Below are positions 62,678-64,000 of a DNA stretch of 64,000 nt, piece by piece. Below the pieces are notes generated by a model. The model was not told the DNA's origin and ran no database searches. It saw only the letters and a program-made list of their open reading frames with translations. This stretch comes from an uncultured Clostridia bacterium (GTDB lineage Bacteria > Bacillota > Clostridia > Oscillospirales > Ruminococcaceae), in assembly GCA_947589035.1 (NCBI GenBank), contig CANPYZ010000002.1:57984-121983 (forward strand), written 5' to 3'. Each line of letters starts with the position of its first letter. Position 1 is the first letter of the stretch. Made by a program: the position numbers and the translations under genes.

Positions 62678-63724
62678 ATGATTACGGTTTTAGTGGCGTT
62701 ACTGGTATTTGGGGTAATTATTGCCCTGCACGAGTTCGGGCATTTCATTGTAGCGAAACTTTGCGGAATTAAAGTCAATCAATTTGCGATTGGCATGGGA
62801 CCTGTTTTGTTGAAAAAACAAAAAGGCGAAACGGAATATTCCCTCCGGTTGTTTCCGATAGGGGGATTCTGTGCAATGGAAGGTGAAGATGAAGGCAGTG
62901 AAGACCCGAAAGCATTTAACCGCAAACCTGTATGGAAAAGAATGTTAGTTGTTGTCGCAGGGGCGACAATGAATTTAATTCTTGGGTTTGTGTTAATTCT
63001 CTGCACAACGTTGTTATATGGAGATGTCATTCAGTTACGGGTAGCCGATTTCACGAAAAATGAAGAAACCGGACAATCTACTTCTTCCAGCGAGTCAAGC
63101 GGTTTGCAAGTGGGAGATGAATTGATTTCAATAGAGGGAATGCATTTATTCACGGATACAGATTTATTTTATCAATTGCAAACCGTAACTTCTGACACAA
63201 TGGAAGTTGTCGTGCGCAGAAACGGAGAAAAAATTACTCTTCCTGATGTAAAATTTTATAATACAGAAACGAAAGGAAGACAAGATTTTTACGTCACGGC
63301 ACAAAAATTAACAATTGGGAATGTTCTTTCCTATAGTTTTCTGAATACGATTTCCACAGGGCGGTTAATCTGGCTGTCGCTTTTAGATTTATGCAAAGGG
63401 AAATATGGATTTCAGGATTTATCCGGACCAGTGGGAATTGTTAGCACAATAGGGGAAGCGGCATCTTATGGGGAATCATTTATTCAGCATTTATCTTCTG
63501 TGTTGTCGCTTGCGTCATTTATTACAATCAATGTAGGAATTTTTAATCTTCTTCCGATTCCGGCGTTAGACGGGGCAAGACTGGTTTTTCTCTTAATCGA
63601 AGGAATACGCCGGAAACCCGTCAGTCCGGAAAAAGAAGGCATGATTCATTTTGCAGGAATGGCATTATTATTTTTAGTGATGGTTGCTGTTACAATACAG
63701 GATATTTTTAATTTGGCGAAATAA
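62678..63724 (+). CDS. rseP: RseP-type site-2 intramembrane metalloprotease
   Basis: RseP cleaves membrane-bound anti-sigma factors and signal-peptide remnants inside the membrane. The 348-residue protein has the zinc motif HEFGH (18-22) in the first helix, one PDZ domain (about 120-190, with SGLQVGDELISIEGMHL) and the second active-site motif NLLPIPALDGARL near the C-terminus. It closes the dxr-rseP end of the operon. Confidence 0.95.
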   Translation: MITVLVALLVFGVIIALHEFGHFIVAKLCGIKVNQFAIGMGPVLLKKQKGETEYSLRLFPIGGFCAMEGEDEGSEDPKAFNRKPVWKRMLVVVAGATMNLILGFVLILCTTLLYGDVIQLRVADFTKNEETGQSTSSSESSGLQVGDELISIEGMHLFTDTDLFYQLQTVTSDTMEVVVRRNGEKITLPDVKFYNTETKGRQDFYVTAQKLTIGNVLSYSFLNTISTGRLIWLSLLDLCKGKYGFQDLSGPVGIVSTIGEAASYGESFIQHLSSVLSLASFITINVGIFNLLPIPALDGARLVFLLIEGIRRKPVSPEKEGMIHFAGMALLFLVMVAVTIQDIFNLAK

Positions 63725-63846
63725 GAAAGGGGCGTTTAACAGTTAAAACATTTTGATAAAATGTTGTCATAGAGTATTGACTTTTATCATTTTAAAGGAA
63801 AACGTTGCAGATAAAGCCAAAAAAATAATAAAGGAGCTTACAGAAA

Positions 63847-64000
63847 ATGATTAAGACAATCAAAGTCATGCTTCTACCGAACAACAAGCAGAAAACAAAA
63901 TTGTTTGCATGTGCAGGATTGACAAGATTTGCGTATAACTGGGCATTGGACTATGAACAAAAAAATTATGCAGCAGGAAATCCATTTATTTTTGACAGTG
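63847..64000 (+). CDS. tnpB: TnpB-like protein, N-terminal part (cut by window edge)
   Basis: The first 51 residues read MIKTIKVMLLPNNKQKTKLF and then CAGLTRFAYNWALDYEQKNY, the OrfB/TnpB N-terminal helix-turn-helix domain of IS200/IS605 elements. It is clearly different from the TnpB at 52933, so two lineages are present. GGAGC upstream is a usable ribosome site. A TTGAC at 63777-63781 may be the target motif at the left end. The 122 bases between rseP and this gene hold nothing else evident. Confidence 0.85.
   Translation, partial: MIKTIKVMLLPNNKQKTKLFACAGLTRFAYNWALDYEQKNYAAGNPFIFDS

Overview
The window is a chromosomal piece of a low-GC, endospore-forming Firmicute. It most resembles a Ruminococcus-like member of the Oscillospiraceae (Clostridia). 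The evidence is a SpoVD-type PBP with PASTA domains at the head of a dcw cluster, a MurE with the meso-diaminopimelate signature, CotF-like coat proteins, a DnaD/DnaI-type helicase-loading pair, a BspA-like leucine-rich-repeat protein and strong consensus SigA promoters. I cannot name a species. Coding DNA is very rich in CCGGAA/TTCCGG, except in regions that look acquired.

Layout. (1) 1-9090: peptidoglycan and division cluster, spoVD (partial)-murE-murF-mraY-like-ftsW/spoVE-murG-murA-ftsQ. The gene in the mraY slot aligns with MraY but lacks most catalytic residues. (2) 9181-12848: ftsZ, then two genes sharing an unusual DivIVA-like GGF module, one 83 residues and one a 637-residue coiled-coil/proline-rich protein. 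(3) 12880-19331: housekeeping genes: fumarase beta subunit, SigH-like sigma factor, zinc-ribbon and DUF1858 proteins, TrmK, Nif3, RqcH, 3-methyladenine glycosylase, LRR protein. (4) 19332-20845: a small decayed mobile island with a broken reading frame that ends in a toxin-like domain, a CPCC-family candidate immunity gene, a second small gene bracketed by a 29-bp direct repeat, and a truncated terminase-small-subunit-like gene. (5) 20893-29217: coat proteins, PHP phosphatase, TetR regulator, vWA lipoprotein, tgt, mntP, an orphan solute-binding lipoprotein between two identical terminators, and a MATE pump with a strong hairpin leader. (6) 29368-36819, minus strand: dnaI-dnaD, a DUF308-like membrane protein, and a moxR-DUF58-transglutaminase operon. 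(7) 37021-46358: tRNA-Arg, an unknown protein with a ParB-like motif, a two-component system, two tRNA-Ser genes, recJ, rel and a DUF5662 gene.

(8) 46437-57631: branched-chain amino-acid block ilvB-ilvN-ilvC, ilvD-leuC-[tnpB]-leuD-DUF815-ilvA-ridA. A TnpB-only IS200/IS605-family element sits between the two isopropylmalate isomerase subunit genes. RidA clears the reactive enamine/imine made by the neighbouring IlvA. (9) 58331-63724: pyrH-frr-uppS-cdsA-dxr-rseP, the usual translation, isoprenoid and lipid block, behind a perfect promoter and a structured leader of about 180 nt. (10) 63847-64000: the start of a second, divergent TnpB gene cut by the window edge.

The best candidates for something undescribed are the MraY-like pseudoenzyme inside the dcw cluster, the GGF/DivIVA-like pair directly after ftsZ, and the toxin/immunity-like island with its repeated cassette boundary.
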